From the NCBI GenBank assembly GCA_905250125.1, contig CAJNOL010001059.1, positions 1 to 64,000 on the forward strand: DNA of 64,000 bases, read 5' to 3'. A program made the translations under genes and the position numbers. The first letter of the stretch is position 1. Every line of letters begins with the position of its first letter. The notes under the pieces are model-generated. The model was not told the origin of the DNA. It worked only from the letters and a program-made list of their open reading frames with translations, and made no database searches. The DNA comes from Rotaria sordida (taxonomy: Eukaryota; Rotifera; Eurotatoria; Philodinida; Philodinidae). Positions 12,101-24,294 of this stretch are shown here, piece by piece.

Positions 12101-12999
12101 TAGAATTACTTACACGTGAGAATATCTTAGGCGTCTATGACTATCTTGTAAAGTTTTGAATTAAATCAGAAATGGTAACAGGATAAGCCTTGCAATATGT
12201 TTAGCTTCAACTATATATTTGAAACACTTGTTGATTTCTCTACGGATTCTCGCTCTTTATTGCTAAAACATTTAGCATAGATGCACTAATAGTGGATGTA
12301 TCTGTGACATATGTCTGACATCAAAAGACGATAGTATGGAGAAATAATCGAAAAAATTCATTTCTGGTGGTACTAGCAAATATGCTTGTTCTCAAAAATG
12401 TTAAAATGACCTTTACAAAATTATCCAGTGTTTTATTACAAAACATTCTTCTATACAAAATCTAATTATTGGAACAACATGTAAAGTCTTTGCGGGATGT
12501 ATTGATATGAGATTCATGAGATCTGAATCAGTTGCTGAGGAAGAATAAGTCTACGAAAATCGTTTCAAAATAAACTTAACACCTTGTAAACAGCATCATG
12601 CTCTATACAATCTGGAAGATCGATTATCTCTTCAACCATTAACAACGACAGAAGAATATCATTCAGCAGGACGATATGTTGAACAGCTATTGATGGAAAA
12701 TGATTGCGGGTTTTCCTATGTACTAGAACATATTGATCGTTTAACGGTTCAAGAAATGCAGCAAATCGATCAGATGGTTCTATTGGATTTGTGGGACAGT
12801 ATACACCACCAGTACACAAAATACCATATAAACCGTATACCATCTCTAAACTTCGCTCGACAAATTGGTAAATGATTTGCCCTTGAACGACACCTAAGCG
12901 GTGTAGATGATAGGCTACACGTTCGACCTGTTCGATCAATTCGCTGTAAGTCCATACTTGATCATCGAGTACTACATCGATTTTTTGAGGATACAATTA
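9150..12999 (-). pseudogene. Nonribosomal peptide synthetase remnant, two partial modules
   Basis: Read on the minus strand from 12999 down. First comes an adenylation (A) domain start (VWTYSELIEQVERVAYHLHR). After the foldback element at 11671-12586 comes the A-domain C-terminus (FVYAGRADFQIKVCGQRVEP, then NTNRKIGRKQLP, the A10 motif). A thiolation domain follows with serine in MSGSSLSFMQ, then a condensation domain (RLWTDEKVRF; FNSHPIGIDGSS in place of HHxxxDG). Last is the start of a second A domain (SVTYGKLLYYAQQLANHL) running to about 9150. The A-domain core between the first two blocks is gone, and several further breaks show the gene is dead. NRPSs assemble peptides without ribosomes; bdelloids are known to carry horizontally acquired ones. 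The gene lacks a plausible true start, so it is also truncated 5'. Confidence 0.88.
11671..12586. mobile_element. 916-bp foldback MITE inserted in the NRPS remnant
   Basis: The ends CAGGGTGTTTCG and AACACCTTG are inverse of each other and are flanked on both sides by TA (11669-11670 and 12587-12588), the target duplication of Tc1/mariner-type elements. The two halves are inverted copies almost to the centre. TTATTCTTCCTCAGCAACTG (left) reappears inverted at about 12530-12550, and the block around ATGTCAGACATATG/CATATGTCTGACAT pairs 11910-11930 with 12300-12320. Arms are about 400 bp each around a short unpaired centre near 12080-12170. It has no coding frame. Insertion after loss of the A-domain core, or deletion at insertion, would both give this layout. 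Confidence 0.92.
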
Positions 13000-14306
13000 A
13001 TCGGTATCCAAAACTTATTATAATACGTAGAATAAGAAAGACATTCAGATAACTATGTTCAAAATGTGAAATATATGAGTAAAATCTGAAAAGAAAAATA
13101 TTGAGAAATTCAATACGAAATTCACAGCTATGAATATTTTAGTGTAATTATAAATGAAAAAAAAAAGGAGTCAAACAATTAATTAGAAATGGTAACTTAA
13201 TTTCCAACACATATATAAAAATAGTCTCATATGTTTCGAGATGAACACGGTGTCAGTATATTAGAGTTTGGGCGATTTCAATATTTTATTTCTTATTGAA
13301 ATATTGTTGATTAGAATTTTTTTCATTACATTATTGCAATACTATCTTTAGAGTAAATATGAGAGTATGAATACAAGCAAGAATAGAAATAGGGACGTTT
13401 CCAAGGAATTCTAGAGTGATCAAACTTTCTTAACTTCACAGAATTATCAGAGTTCAGAATTTACAAAATTTAATCGTGGCTCAATAGCTTAAAAGGATTT
13501 GCACATTAGTTTAATGGAATACAGCATTTGAGTGATACTCAGTATCTGAAAACCTAGTTTAGTGTTTTTATATAGCCTGAAAATCAATATTATTGGACCT
13601 ATTGGACATTTAAAGAACTATGAAAGAAATACTCCCGAGTAAAATAAAGTAAGTGAATTTTGAAAATGTTTTGATTTTACAGAGATAGATATTGTATCGA
13701 GACAACACACTCGATTTCTAAACCTAGAAGACGTCAGCTGGATGTTTGCTGATAGCAAGCACTTTATTCTTAAGCATCAGTAGACTCATTCTTGCTAGAT
13801 TCTCATAATTGAGATCAATGGGTTTTATCAAATCATATAAAAAGTGATAAAGTCTACATTTACGGAAGTATTTCGATTGGGTTTTTCTTAAATTCAAAGT
13901 TTTGCATTGCTGATGACTAGGCCTGTATTGCAGTTAAAATTTCTAAGATACTTAACGATTCTTTTAAAGATTGAAAGATGTGCGTGGAACAAATTTCTTT
14001 TTGATAGTTTTCAATATTTTATTGTCGAGTCGTTTTTCAGAGTGGAAATTCTTATTTGCTATTTAGTTATGGCTATAGTTATTTCTACCATAAATTCAAA
14101 AATTTATGATCTATTAGGGACAGGTAGAGAAAAGACTCTTTTTGATGTTTGTACGATTACGATTCGCTGAAAGATAAATCGGTAATAATATTATCAAGGT
14201 TCTCTCGTTGTTTGATTACAAATGTTGCATTTGTTGTTACTTATTTAATCTGATTTTCATTCAAGATGATAAAAAAAAGAATTATAAACCAAATTTATCT
14301 TGACAA
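13000..14306. other. Non-coding stretch upstream of the NRPS remnant
   Basis: AT-rich DNA with no recognisable coding content. An 87-aa plus-strand frame at 13907-14170 is open, but its translation has no familiar motif and no neighbouring exons, so it was not called a gene. Confidence 0.4.
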
Positions 14307-15108
14307 CCCTAGTGAACGTTTTGAGCTAAGGGTACCTATGTACTGAGAAAGCCTCAGCTAGGTACCCAATATGGGTACTTCGAAGAATCTCAGTAATTAT
14401 ACTGATGTAGGTACTGCATTGGGTACCCATAGCAGTATGTATATTGAACAAGTACTTGTATGGATACCCTCACCTATAATTTTACTGAGGAAAGCTCTAC
14501 AGGGTATCCTAGATTTGTCGCGTTCTGTGTAGCAACTGTTTATTCACCGTTTTCTTTTGCACATACGGCTTCATATAAACAACTCGACAAAACATAAGAA
14601 ATTAATATTTTTTTTTACACTTATTTGTTCTAGATTATTTCTTGACTATTTACTAGTCGAGAACATGTCGATCTCGATCTTAAATTGAGAGAGAACTATC
14701 CTGAAGTAGTCTGATGGAGATCCGATTAATTCAGAACCGGTCGGATTCCGAAATTTGATCTGCTCGAGCTTTTAGAATTGGAAAAATTGAATTAAATAAA
14801 ATGAAAAAAATGTCATAAGTTGTTTTGAGAGAAAAAAAATGAAAAAAGTCAAAGATTAGGTTTAGTCATCAACATACTGCAATTTTGGCAATAGGGTACC
14901 TAAAAATACTGTGCAATAGTACTCAGTTGAGTATTTGATCAGTACCTTCAAGTACCCATTTACTAGAGGTTTTCCAGCAGGATATCCGCCCCAGTACCTT
15001 ATACGTACTTAAAAAAACTTTAAGCTACTTCAGTATCCGAAAGTTCCTGTGATATACTAGTAGCAGGGTGCTTTTTCCAGTACCCTTAGCTCAGTACATT
15101 CACTAGGG
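14307..15108. mobile_element. 802-bp TIR element rich in GGTACC motifs
   Basis: The ends CCCTAGTGAACG and CATTCACTAGGG are inverse; the match extends to about 35 bp through GAGCTAAGGGTAC/GTACCCTTAGCTC. The interior repeats GGGTACC/GGTACC-like words many times near both ends. No transposase frame is present, so it is a non-autonomous DNA element. A clear target duplication was not identified. Confidence 0.75.
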
Positions 15109-16884
15109 AAAGTAACAGTATTTTATTATTCTTAGATGTAGAAAAACATCAATACTCTTATTGATTTACCAAAGCATGATATAATTAGAGTAATAAAAAA
15201 CTTATGATTTAAAGAAACATTTTAGTGCAACCTATAATTGTATTTTTCATTATAATTTAATCGTAGACGCTATGAAATCGAAAACAAATTATTCAAAAAA
15301 AAGGATATTTTGATAATGTTATAAAAAAAAACACTTAATAAACATAATAATACTTGTTCTACAGAGATCCAATTCGCTCTATCTCCCACATAAAGCTAGA
15401 ATGATTAATCTTCCTCCAATATGTATATCTATGTCGTGAGTCGAAGAACTGGTGTCCAAATTTGAGCTATTTCTCATTTGCGAACATTAAGAAAATTAAT
15501 TTTAAGTAAAATTAAATTATTTTAAATTTTCGGTTGATTTTAACTTGACAATTTTATTACTTTTCTATAAAACGATTGGATTTCATTGTTAAATTTTAAA
15601 GATTTAATCAATGAGAACGTCTATAGGAAATAAATCATTTTGAAAAATTTTAATAAAAAGTTATTTTTATTTTAAGAAAAGATACTGTAATTGGTAGAGG
15701 ACGTAAGTTTTAGATCAAAGATCGCATTTAAATTTAGTGGAGCTAATGCAGTTTGTAGAAACTCATAATGTACGAGAAAGGTCGTCGATTTAGGCTTAGC
15801 CAAGAAGAATTTTAATCAAAGTCGAAGCAAGATTTTAAAGAAGTTTTATCGTAATTTATAGTAGTAATTCAATTGTTATTGTGTTTGTGAAGAGAAGCCG
15901 TTTGCCAATATTCATTTTTTAAACCCGTGTTTTTTTTTTGAATGTCATTTTCTGTATTTTTATTTTTGTATATAAATGTTTTGAAAACTCAATTGATTTG
16001 TCCCCATTCGATGTCTGATTCCATTTTATAATGGCAATTAAATGGTGTGTTCAAATTTAACAAAAAAAGCTCATGACATTCATAATAACAATTATGTCTA
16101 ACGAACTCTATGAATTGCAGCTCATGAAAAGTAAAACTGAAGGTATAAGTTTTATTAAAATTGTTATGAATAAATTTTGTTTAAATTTAAAAAACAACGA
16201 AAATTTGAGACTTAAGATTGTGTTCTATTTGAATAATTTAAATTGAAAAAACAAACGATATCGAATTTGACAGGTTTTAAATCTCGAGTTGATGTTCGCA
16301 AATGAGAAGACACTCTCTACAANNNNNNNNNNNNNNNNNNNNNNNNNNNNNNNNNNNNNNNNNNNNNNNNNNNNNNNNNNNNNNNNNNNNNNNNNNNNNN
16401 NNNNNNNNNNNNNNNNNNNNNNCATAATTTGTTTATTTATGCAATTTATTTTTGTTCGTATAAAAGTACAAATTTGATTAAATGCTTTAGAAAAATGTAT
16501 GACAGTAAATTAATCTATCTACTCTATTTGATTTAACGAACATTTTTTGTGTTCTAATAAAATAAAAATTAAAAGAAAAGTAAAACTTCTATTTTTGATC
16601 GTTTTCTAAATCACTGTTGAATAATAAGTTTATAAAATGAATAAAAATTTATACAAAAAACTCAGTAAGAAAAAAAAATGTCTCAAGTTATATAAATGCA
16701 ATCATGTAACATTGTATTATAAAGGATAACTCGATTAGCTCAAATAATAAATAATAATATATTATTTTTATTTGTATTTATACACGAGTGTCCAACATAT
16801 GTGGATGCCATGAATTAGCATGATTAATCTAAAATAAATTTTAAGAAATAAATTCTTTCATTTTAATTTTTATAATAAAAAAAT
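15109..16884. other. Non-coding stretch with assembly gap
   Basis: AT-rich, no coding content recognised. A 15-bp inverted word pair, CTCATTTGCGAACAT near 15470 and ATGTTCGCAAATGAG near 16290, lies on the left of the gap and may mark the ends of a further small element whose boundaries were not resolved. Confidence 0.35.
16323..16422. other. Assembly gap of 100 N
   Basis: Exactly 100 undetermined bases, the usual placeholder for a scaffold join of unknown size. No frame may be read through it. Confidence 0.99.
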
Positions 16885-19800
16885 TCATACAGCATGAAAT
16901 GCATCTATTGTAGTCTGTCGTCGGGATTGTATATGTGGATTTTGAATACTTTCTTGTAGATAATTAATTTCCAATGATAATTGTTGTTCACGTGATATTG
17001 ACGTCCTATTTTGATCATATCGACAATAACAATTTGACCATAAAATTATATTAAATATACGCCAATCAACATAAAGATCTGAATGAAATTTTTGTGGCGA
17101 TTCAATAAGATCATATTCATATTGTTCACCATTAATTGGTAATAATTCATGTGTTGATGATGAAATATCAAGTATAAAATGAATTGTTTTTGGTGATTCT
17201 AAGCGATAAGTCGTTCGATTTGTTGGTTGTCGAAAAGATGTATTTTGTTTTGGTGATAAATATCTTTTTGTTTGATTTGTTGTTTGTTGATGAGAATGAG
17301 ATAATTTTTGTGAAGAAAATATAGATGTATAATTTATTAATAAATGATATGTATGTGGATAAAGATAAAGTGAAAAATCAAATGATGATAAAAATAAAAT
17401 ATTTCTTGGACAATTTTGTATTGCATAACGACGTTCAAGAACTGAATTAAAAACAAATGTATGATGATAACAATAACAAATACTATGATAAAGTTCAATT
17501 AAAAAATATTCAGTAAATTCAAATGAAAATGAATTTTGATTAATTAATTGATGAACACAATCAAGAAAGAGAAGAAAAACTGGTGACTAAAATAAATAAA
17601 ATAAAATTCAATAAGAATTTATTAACAAAACAAAAAACACAAACAAACTTCTTGTGCATTATTTCCGTTTGTATCAAAAAGAACTTGTCCAAAACGTTCA
17701 CGAAATGGATGACCACGAATAAGCCATTCACGAACAATTAATTCACAAAAACCTTTGATTGTACGACATTTAGGTCGAAGAAATATTTGAATTAATGATG
17801 ACATTAAACAATTATTATCTATATCACTTCCTATTTTAAAAAGAAATAAATTTAAAATAATTCATTAAGAATTTATTATTTTTCTTGAATTGAAGAATAG
17901 TTTTTCTATCACTAATTAAAAATACAAAATATAATGAACGTGAATGTTTTTTGTAATAGCTTTCGATAAAATCGACTTAGAGACTTGAAGTTTTTCCCAT
18001 TCATGAGAGAACATCCGGGATCATCAACGTAAGTTCAGATTTGATGGGTCAGCATTTGACCAATCAAAGGACTTCTTGGCGAAAATATTGAAAACGAGAT
18101 TCTGAACTCTTTCGCTCTATACAAACTTCAATTTTATAACTGCCTCCGTCCAAGAGTTACAAGGCTTTTCCTAAGACTCTCTGTTTCAGCAATTTGACCA
18201 TAGAAGACTTCAAAAGAGCTCTAGACATGGCTTATTCATCATGCTGAGTCGAGCAGTGATGCTTATTTTTAGTTTTAAAGTGACCTGAAAGGCCATGATT
18301 TCAAGATTTTCAATACTTGCATTTGTTATGTTGTTTAGAGCAAAGTTTTGAAATTTCATAAATACTAAAATAGTGGTTTCACACTGCTTTGAAATTGAAA
18401 ATAAACATTACCATTCGACTTAGCTTGATGAATAATCTCTGTTTGGAACCCTTTTAGAGTCTTCCAAGGTTAAATTGCTGAAATCGGAAATCTTAGAAAA
18501 AGCTTTGTAACTCTTGAACGGAAATAGCTGTGAAATTGGTGTTTGTGTAGATTGAAAGAGAAGATTTTTTTCTACTGATTGGTTATATGATACTGTTTCT
18601 TTTCCATGTTTGAATCTGATAAAAATCATCATAACTTCTTTTTTTTTTCATGATGATAAATCAAACTACTTAAACTAAATATCTTTCTCAGACTTCATTC
18701 AAGAAGATTTTACTTCTACCATATGAATGATAAGAAAACTTAAATAAAAATATCTATTTTTGAAAATATTCAAATAAAATATTTCCATACCGACTAATGC
18801 AATATTTGTATAATTAAGTAATTTAGCTAATGATGCAGCACCATGTAAAGTTTTTGAAACATATTTAAGCCATTTACATGCATTTAATTTACTCAACCAT
18901 TTATTATCATCATCATCGTCTACAAAGCAAAATTTATTGATTAAAAAAAACAGATCATAATTAATAAAAATTTCTTTCTTTTATTCCTTACCAGAAGTTA
19001 TGACACATATTTCAATTAATTTTTCATAACTAGTTTGTAAACGTTTTAAATTACATGGAAATTTTGATAGATTATAACGTTGAAATGATTGTTCATATAC
19101 TTGATGAGAAGAATAAATTAAATTCGTATCAGTTGCATTACGACGTAAACTAAAATATAAATTCTTTAAAAATCAAAGCAAATAATATTTGTTTATATAA
19201 TCAATGATCACTTTTTGTATGTCATCTTCTCATCATCTAATAACACGTTTTGTAAAGAAAAGTTTTGTTGCAAGGACTAAATTCTATTCGATCAATTTTC
19301 GATGCTACGAACACGATTATTAATTCATACGCAGTGAATATTTCAGTGATTAAAGAATCATAATTGTTAATTTTATTCTATTACGTATCATTGACAATGG
19401 CGTCCGATAAATAATAATTCAAGATGTTGAGATCAGAATTTACTTGTTGACTATCTGTGTGTATCTACGAAATGTATGATATACTCTATGTACCACATCA
19501 ATGTTTTCTGATGTGTACAAGATATTGTGTTGTTTTATTGATCGACGAAATTATCGACCAGCAGTAGAACCCGTGGGACCCAATATTTTTGGACTTAATC
19601 AATCCATACTTTCAGATAATCTTAATAAAATTGGATAATCACTCCGAACATACGATATAGGATGTAGGCCGAAAGTTTCTAGACAATTTAAATGCATTGT
19701 AAAACAGTGGGCTCTTACAGAATGTATGTGACTCTTGAAAAGACTCAAATGAAACTTGTTTCAGGCATATTACAATATTTTATCGAATATATTGGAAGAT

Positions 19801-22800
19801 ACAAAAAATAACGATATATTTGAATAAATTTTTTTTGCAAACTGTTGAAATAGAGTAATAGCTTTTATAAAATCTATCTCAACAAAAATAACTATTTTTC
19901 TGATTTTCGTCTTAATGCAAAATGACTTTCCGTCATAATTCTGCTATTTTTTTTTAGCGGATTAACTAAAACTTTCCATTCTTGCATTATTTTGTAGAGT
20001 CGAGATTACCCTTAAGTATTACATATTTACAAAACTTATTTAATGTAAACTTGTCTTCAAAAAAAAAATTAGATTTTTGCCTCCTCCAGAAAATGTTTTT
20101 TGAGTTCTCTCGACATTTTACAGCTCAATAGACTAACTAGAAACTTTCGGTTCACTCCTTAATTTTTTCCGATTTTTTTGTTTTTGATGACTAGCGCACC
20201 TTACAGATTTCTCAGATGATTAGACCCAATGAGTTCTAACCAACAGTCATTTATCTTCAGATTTGGCATATCAAATAACAACTTCAATATAATTTTCATG
20301 TAATAATGTTTCACCAGATACGAATATAATTGGAACCGTAAGACCACTTTGATAAGCACCTAATCATGCTCATAATGTTTTTCATTTGAATATTTTGCAT
20401 TAGTGAATAGAATTTTCTTCAATCGACGTGATGAAAAAAGTAAGTTGATCGTTTGCCACAAAAAAAAACAATCATGTTCGTAGTATCGAAAATTAGTCGA
20501 ATAGAATTTTTTATAAAACAAAGTTTTCGTCGGTACATAGTCATGAAAATATGACATGTCAAAAGTGCTCATTTTTTTTATTATAATCCATCACCAATAC
20601 AAAAAGCAACGAATACACATACATATACATGCAATATTTAGAATATAGCAATGGTTACCGAGCATCTTTATGTATCTCACCCAAAATTGGGCGATTTTGG
20701 TGGTACCATCAATAATCTACTACTTGCTATTTTAAGTTCATTGGTACATACCATTGGTGGATCATTATTAGGATTTGAACGTAAATTTTTCGGTAATCTT
20801 TTTGATAGATTTAAAAAACGAGATGATGATGGTGATGATGCTTTCGGTAAACTTATTGGAAATTCAACACTGTTGAAAATTAAATAAAAAATTTTCGTTT
20901 TTTTTTTCTTCCTCACAGTAAATGCTTTACATTAAAAACAAATGTAACTACTATCAATATCAACTTACGGATCTCCAACTGTAAAAATATCTCCTATGCC
21001 TGGCATAGTAACAAGCATATATTGTATTGGACTTGTATTGTGTTGATGATGACGATTAATTTCAGCTTCAGATGTATGAGTCCAATGCCAAATCTATTTG
21101 TGTTTTTTTTTTGTAAAAATAAAATAGATAAAAACAAACAAACGAAAAGTAAATCTTACTAAATCACTACAATCATCATTTTCATTGACATTTCTTAAAC
21201 GAACAAATGGACCTTCTCTAGCATATTAGAAAACTAAGTGAATGAGAAAATTAAAAAATTTTTCAATTTCATACTGGTTTACAATATTTCCTTCATCAAA
21301 TTTTGTTAAATCAACAATCCATTGTAATTCATTAGCATCTTTCAATTCATCATGCCAATCTTGGTAAGTCATATAACCTTTAATACGTGCATCATTACTT
21401 ATACAAAAATCTAAAATAAGATAAAGACAGAAAAAACGAAAAAAACAAAGACAAGTTTTATATAATTATAAAAATTCTTTACCAGCAGTATCATCATCAC
21501 CTGATCGTCCACTAGATGTAGATATTAATGGTGGTATTTGATAACTGTGTTGAAGTCTAGGAGATAGATTATTCATTGATGTTTGTTGCATAGCAAGATA
21601 TGGATATAATTGTCCTTTATTTTGAAAACGACAATGAACTTTTAATGCCTCGATATACTATAACAAAAAAAAAAAGAGAAAAGAATAAGATAGATTAAAA
21701 TATTTAAAAATCTAATATAAAATTTTTACAGTTTCCATTTTTGATATACATATGTCTTGTTTATTATTCATTGAATTCGATTTTGTAACTGAACATTTTG
21801 AGAATGTTATATTTCGAAAATCCTTTTAAATTAAAATAGAAATAATTAAATAACGTTAGGATAAAAAAAAAAGAAAATTTTTATATACTCGAGTTATAAT
21901 TGTAAATGCTCTTGTTTCTGATTGAATTTGATTTTCATTTAAAAATGATTTAAATCCTGATCGAGAATTAACCGCTTTAAAAGAAAAATAAAATTATTAA
22001 CAGACTCATATTAAATATACATATATTATATACTTACGAGCAACATCTACTTTACAGATGGACGTTAATGGAATGTCATATTCACCAATATATTTATTTT
22101 CAGAGAAAATCTAAAAATAAAAAGACATTGAGTATTAAATTAATCATGTTATTGTAAATGGTAAGTATCTTTATAGAAATGAACAAATCAATGATGAAAA
22201 ATTTTATAACTAAAGTAACTGACATGTAGAATTCACCTGATTGGTTCGGATCTGAATGTTTTGAATCCGACGGATTCTCCTGGTATATCAAAAGGTGACT
22301 TATTCCATATGTTTATAAAATATTCATTCTCTTGATCGATGCTATTGAAGTTAGAACCCTTTAGACAGATTGAAAAAAAAAGCAAAATTTATTTGATAAA
22401 GCTTTCACTGGTCTTAATCGAATGTTTGAGATAATTTAGCAAGTAGTTCTATGCATATTGAATAAGTGTGTGTTTTTCGCCTTATACAGAATAATCAATA
22501 GAAAATGCATAGTTTCTCCTTTCATCCATTCATATACGATGGAAATATCCTAGGAGAATTTTGAAGTTATGTTTTATAGAAAACGTGAAACATATAGATA
22601 CTTAAAATTCGAAAAAAATTATCTCTTTTTATTCATTAAGAAATCGTCGTTTATTATCAATCTAAAATCTTATATCGCAATCTAACAATACTACTCAATG
22701 TCTATGATTTTTTTATTTTTGATGCTATTCATAATAGTTTTTATCAGATACATCTCTAACAAAACCGACATAGATTTCTACTCTCCGACTAACGAGAGAA

Positions 22801-23434
22801 CATTTTCAACTAATCAATTGTTTTCTCTCCGAAAACTAATGAATTTCAAGTTATCGACCATCTTCATACACTGATTTTCTAGAAAACTAGTTTTCCGAAC
22901 TAACAAACTTTTTGCCGAAAATTGTTTTTACTCTCGTCACATACGGAAAGCAATCGAAAATAAAGGATAAATCAACATCTATAAAATCACTAGAATTATA
23001 CTTACAAGATTATTATTTGCTATTTCATTATCTGGTGAAAATACAAGTCGAAATACTGTCATATATAAAGTTCCACATAAACGTTCACAACCATTTTCTA
23101 TATATTCAACATTTCGTACATGTATATTCAATGGAATTTCTTCTAAATAAACGAAAATTTCAATTTTTTTGTATTCTAACTTTTAAAAACAATTAAAATA
23201 CAAACGTGGTAATAATTTTCGAACAATTTTTGTTAACTAAATGACAAAAAAAAACAAAAATATATATGATAGATAATATTTATAAAATCATTTATTTACT
23301 TCTGGTAAAACATTTGGTAATGATTCTTTTCGTCGTGGTGTATCAATATTAGGATTATTAGAATTAAATCGAGATTGTTGATATCGACCAGCACTAACCG
23401 ATCGAATACCGGCAATATTTCGACGAAATGACAT
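16885..23434 (-). CDS. Myotubularin-related pseudophosphatase (MTMR10/11/12 type)
   Basis: About 14-15 exons on the minus strand, starting at 23434 (MSFRRNIAGIRSVSAGRYQQ) and ending at 16885. Supported exons include 23434-23300, 23236-23206, 23142-23006, 22110-22038 and 21974-21889, with later ones near 21.66-20.97, 19.15-18.99, 18.92-18.80, 17.83-17.65 and 17.59-16.89 kb. The GRAM/PH part has GCERLCGTLYMTVFRLVFS and NKYIGEYDIPLTSICKVDVA, close to MTMR10 (LLGEHDVPLTCIEQI). The phosphatase-like part has WLKYVSKTLHGAASLAKLL, MSSLIQIFLRPKCRTIKGF and FLLFLDCVHQLINQNSFSFE. Where active myotubularins carry HCSDGWDRT, this protein reads ALV-GSDIDNNC, with no catalytic Cys/Arg, so it should be inactive. 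Such members act as scaffolds that partner active MTMRs on PI3P/PI(3,5)P2 membranes. An exon at 20870-20686 is tentative. Confidence 0.85.
17960..18650. repeat. Foldback element, family D, copy 1 (intronic)
   Basis: This intron of the myotubularin-like gene contains a decayed relative of the palindromic element at 33300-33935. Shared blocks include GGGTCAGCATTTGACCAATC (cf. TTGGTCAGCAATTGACCAAT), AAGAGTTACAAGGCTT and CATGCTGAGTCGAGCAGTGA. The second half (18420-18630) repeats the first inverted (AAGCTTTGTAACTCTTGAAC). The host gene's exons flank it at about 17830 and 18800. Confidence 0.7.
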
Positions 23435-24294
23435 TTTATTTTTCAAAATTTAATTTATAGCCATTTCGAACTTAGAAATAAGGTTTCTAATAGAAATCTA
23501 CAACTAAATACAAATATAATTCTCGTTTTCATTTGGTATAAAATTCATGATATATTCCTTCCTGAAATAATATTATTTTCTATCCTGTATCTTGAAGTAT
23601 CATGTCGGTTGGTCACGCCCATATATTCCTGCGCAATAAATCTGACTAAGCTTAATAAATACTTATCTAAATTAATTGTGACTATCATGTGTATCTAATA
23701 AAGAAAAGAAAAGAATAATAAGAAAATAATTATGATTGTTCTTGTCGTTTGTGCATATGATTACATTCGTCATACAATCATCAAGTTGATTTGGTTAAAA
23801 TTTTTGATTTAATAGACCGGAAAAGAGGACCCTTCCACTGAATAGGTACTACCCTTGCCCAGACAAAGAGGTCTTTGTATGTAATACAACGAACATAAAT
23901 ATGAAAATGATGTCTATAATGCAGAACTAACGCTTGAATTTCTTAATATTGAAAATATCCCATAGGAGTTCAATGAATGATGTCGATGAATCATTACTTG
24001 ACAGTAGCTTATTAGCTATTTTATTAACCAATACAATTCAACATAGACTCCTCTGTAACGAACAGTTAATTATCAGAAATATTCATATGATATAAAAAAT
24101 TAAAATATATAAAATATTTCGGTTTTTGTGTATATATAAACAATTATTTTTATTTTAATAGCATTTCATTTATTAAAAACACAATATATTTGCTCATAAG
24201 TGAGTTGTACTAATTGTACTTTCGTTCAGTAGTACACGTATTGTGAAAATTAAATATTTTGTTTTACGAATACAAAAAAAAAATAAATAAAACA
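23435..24294. promoter_or_regulatory. Divergent intergenic region between MTMR-like gene and ARMC5
   Basis: About 860 bp separates the two head-to-head start codons, so it must hold both promoters. No TATA box or shared motif could be assigned. No coding content was recognised. Confidence 0.45.

Noticed and set aside
13907-14170. 87-aa plus-strand frame
   Set aside because: No motif, no supporting exons, and AT-rich composition like surrounding non-coding DNA.
20240-20345. Short minus-strand block GAYQSGLTVPIIFVSGE
   Set aside because: It looks protein-like but is short, stops at both ends, has no ordered neighbours and does not fit the myotubularin order; left as a possible coding relic in the intron.
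20651-20887. 78-aa plus-strand frame
   Set aside because: It overlaps a candidate minus-strand exon of the myotubularin-like gene with good splice sites; the plus frame has no recognised motif.
22250-22380. Possible extra myotubularin exon with FDIPGESVGFKTFRSEP
   Set aside because: The exons on either side already join in frame and align continuously with MTMR10, leaving no room for it.
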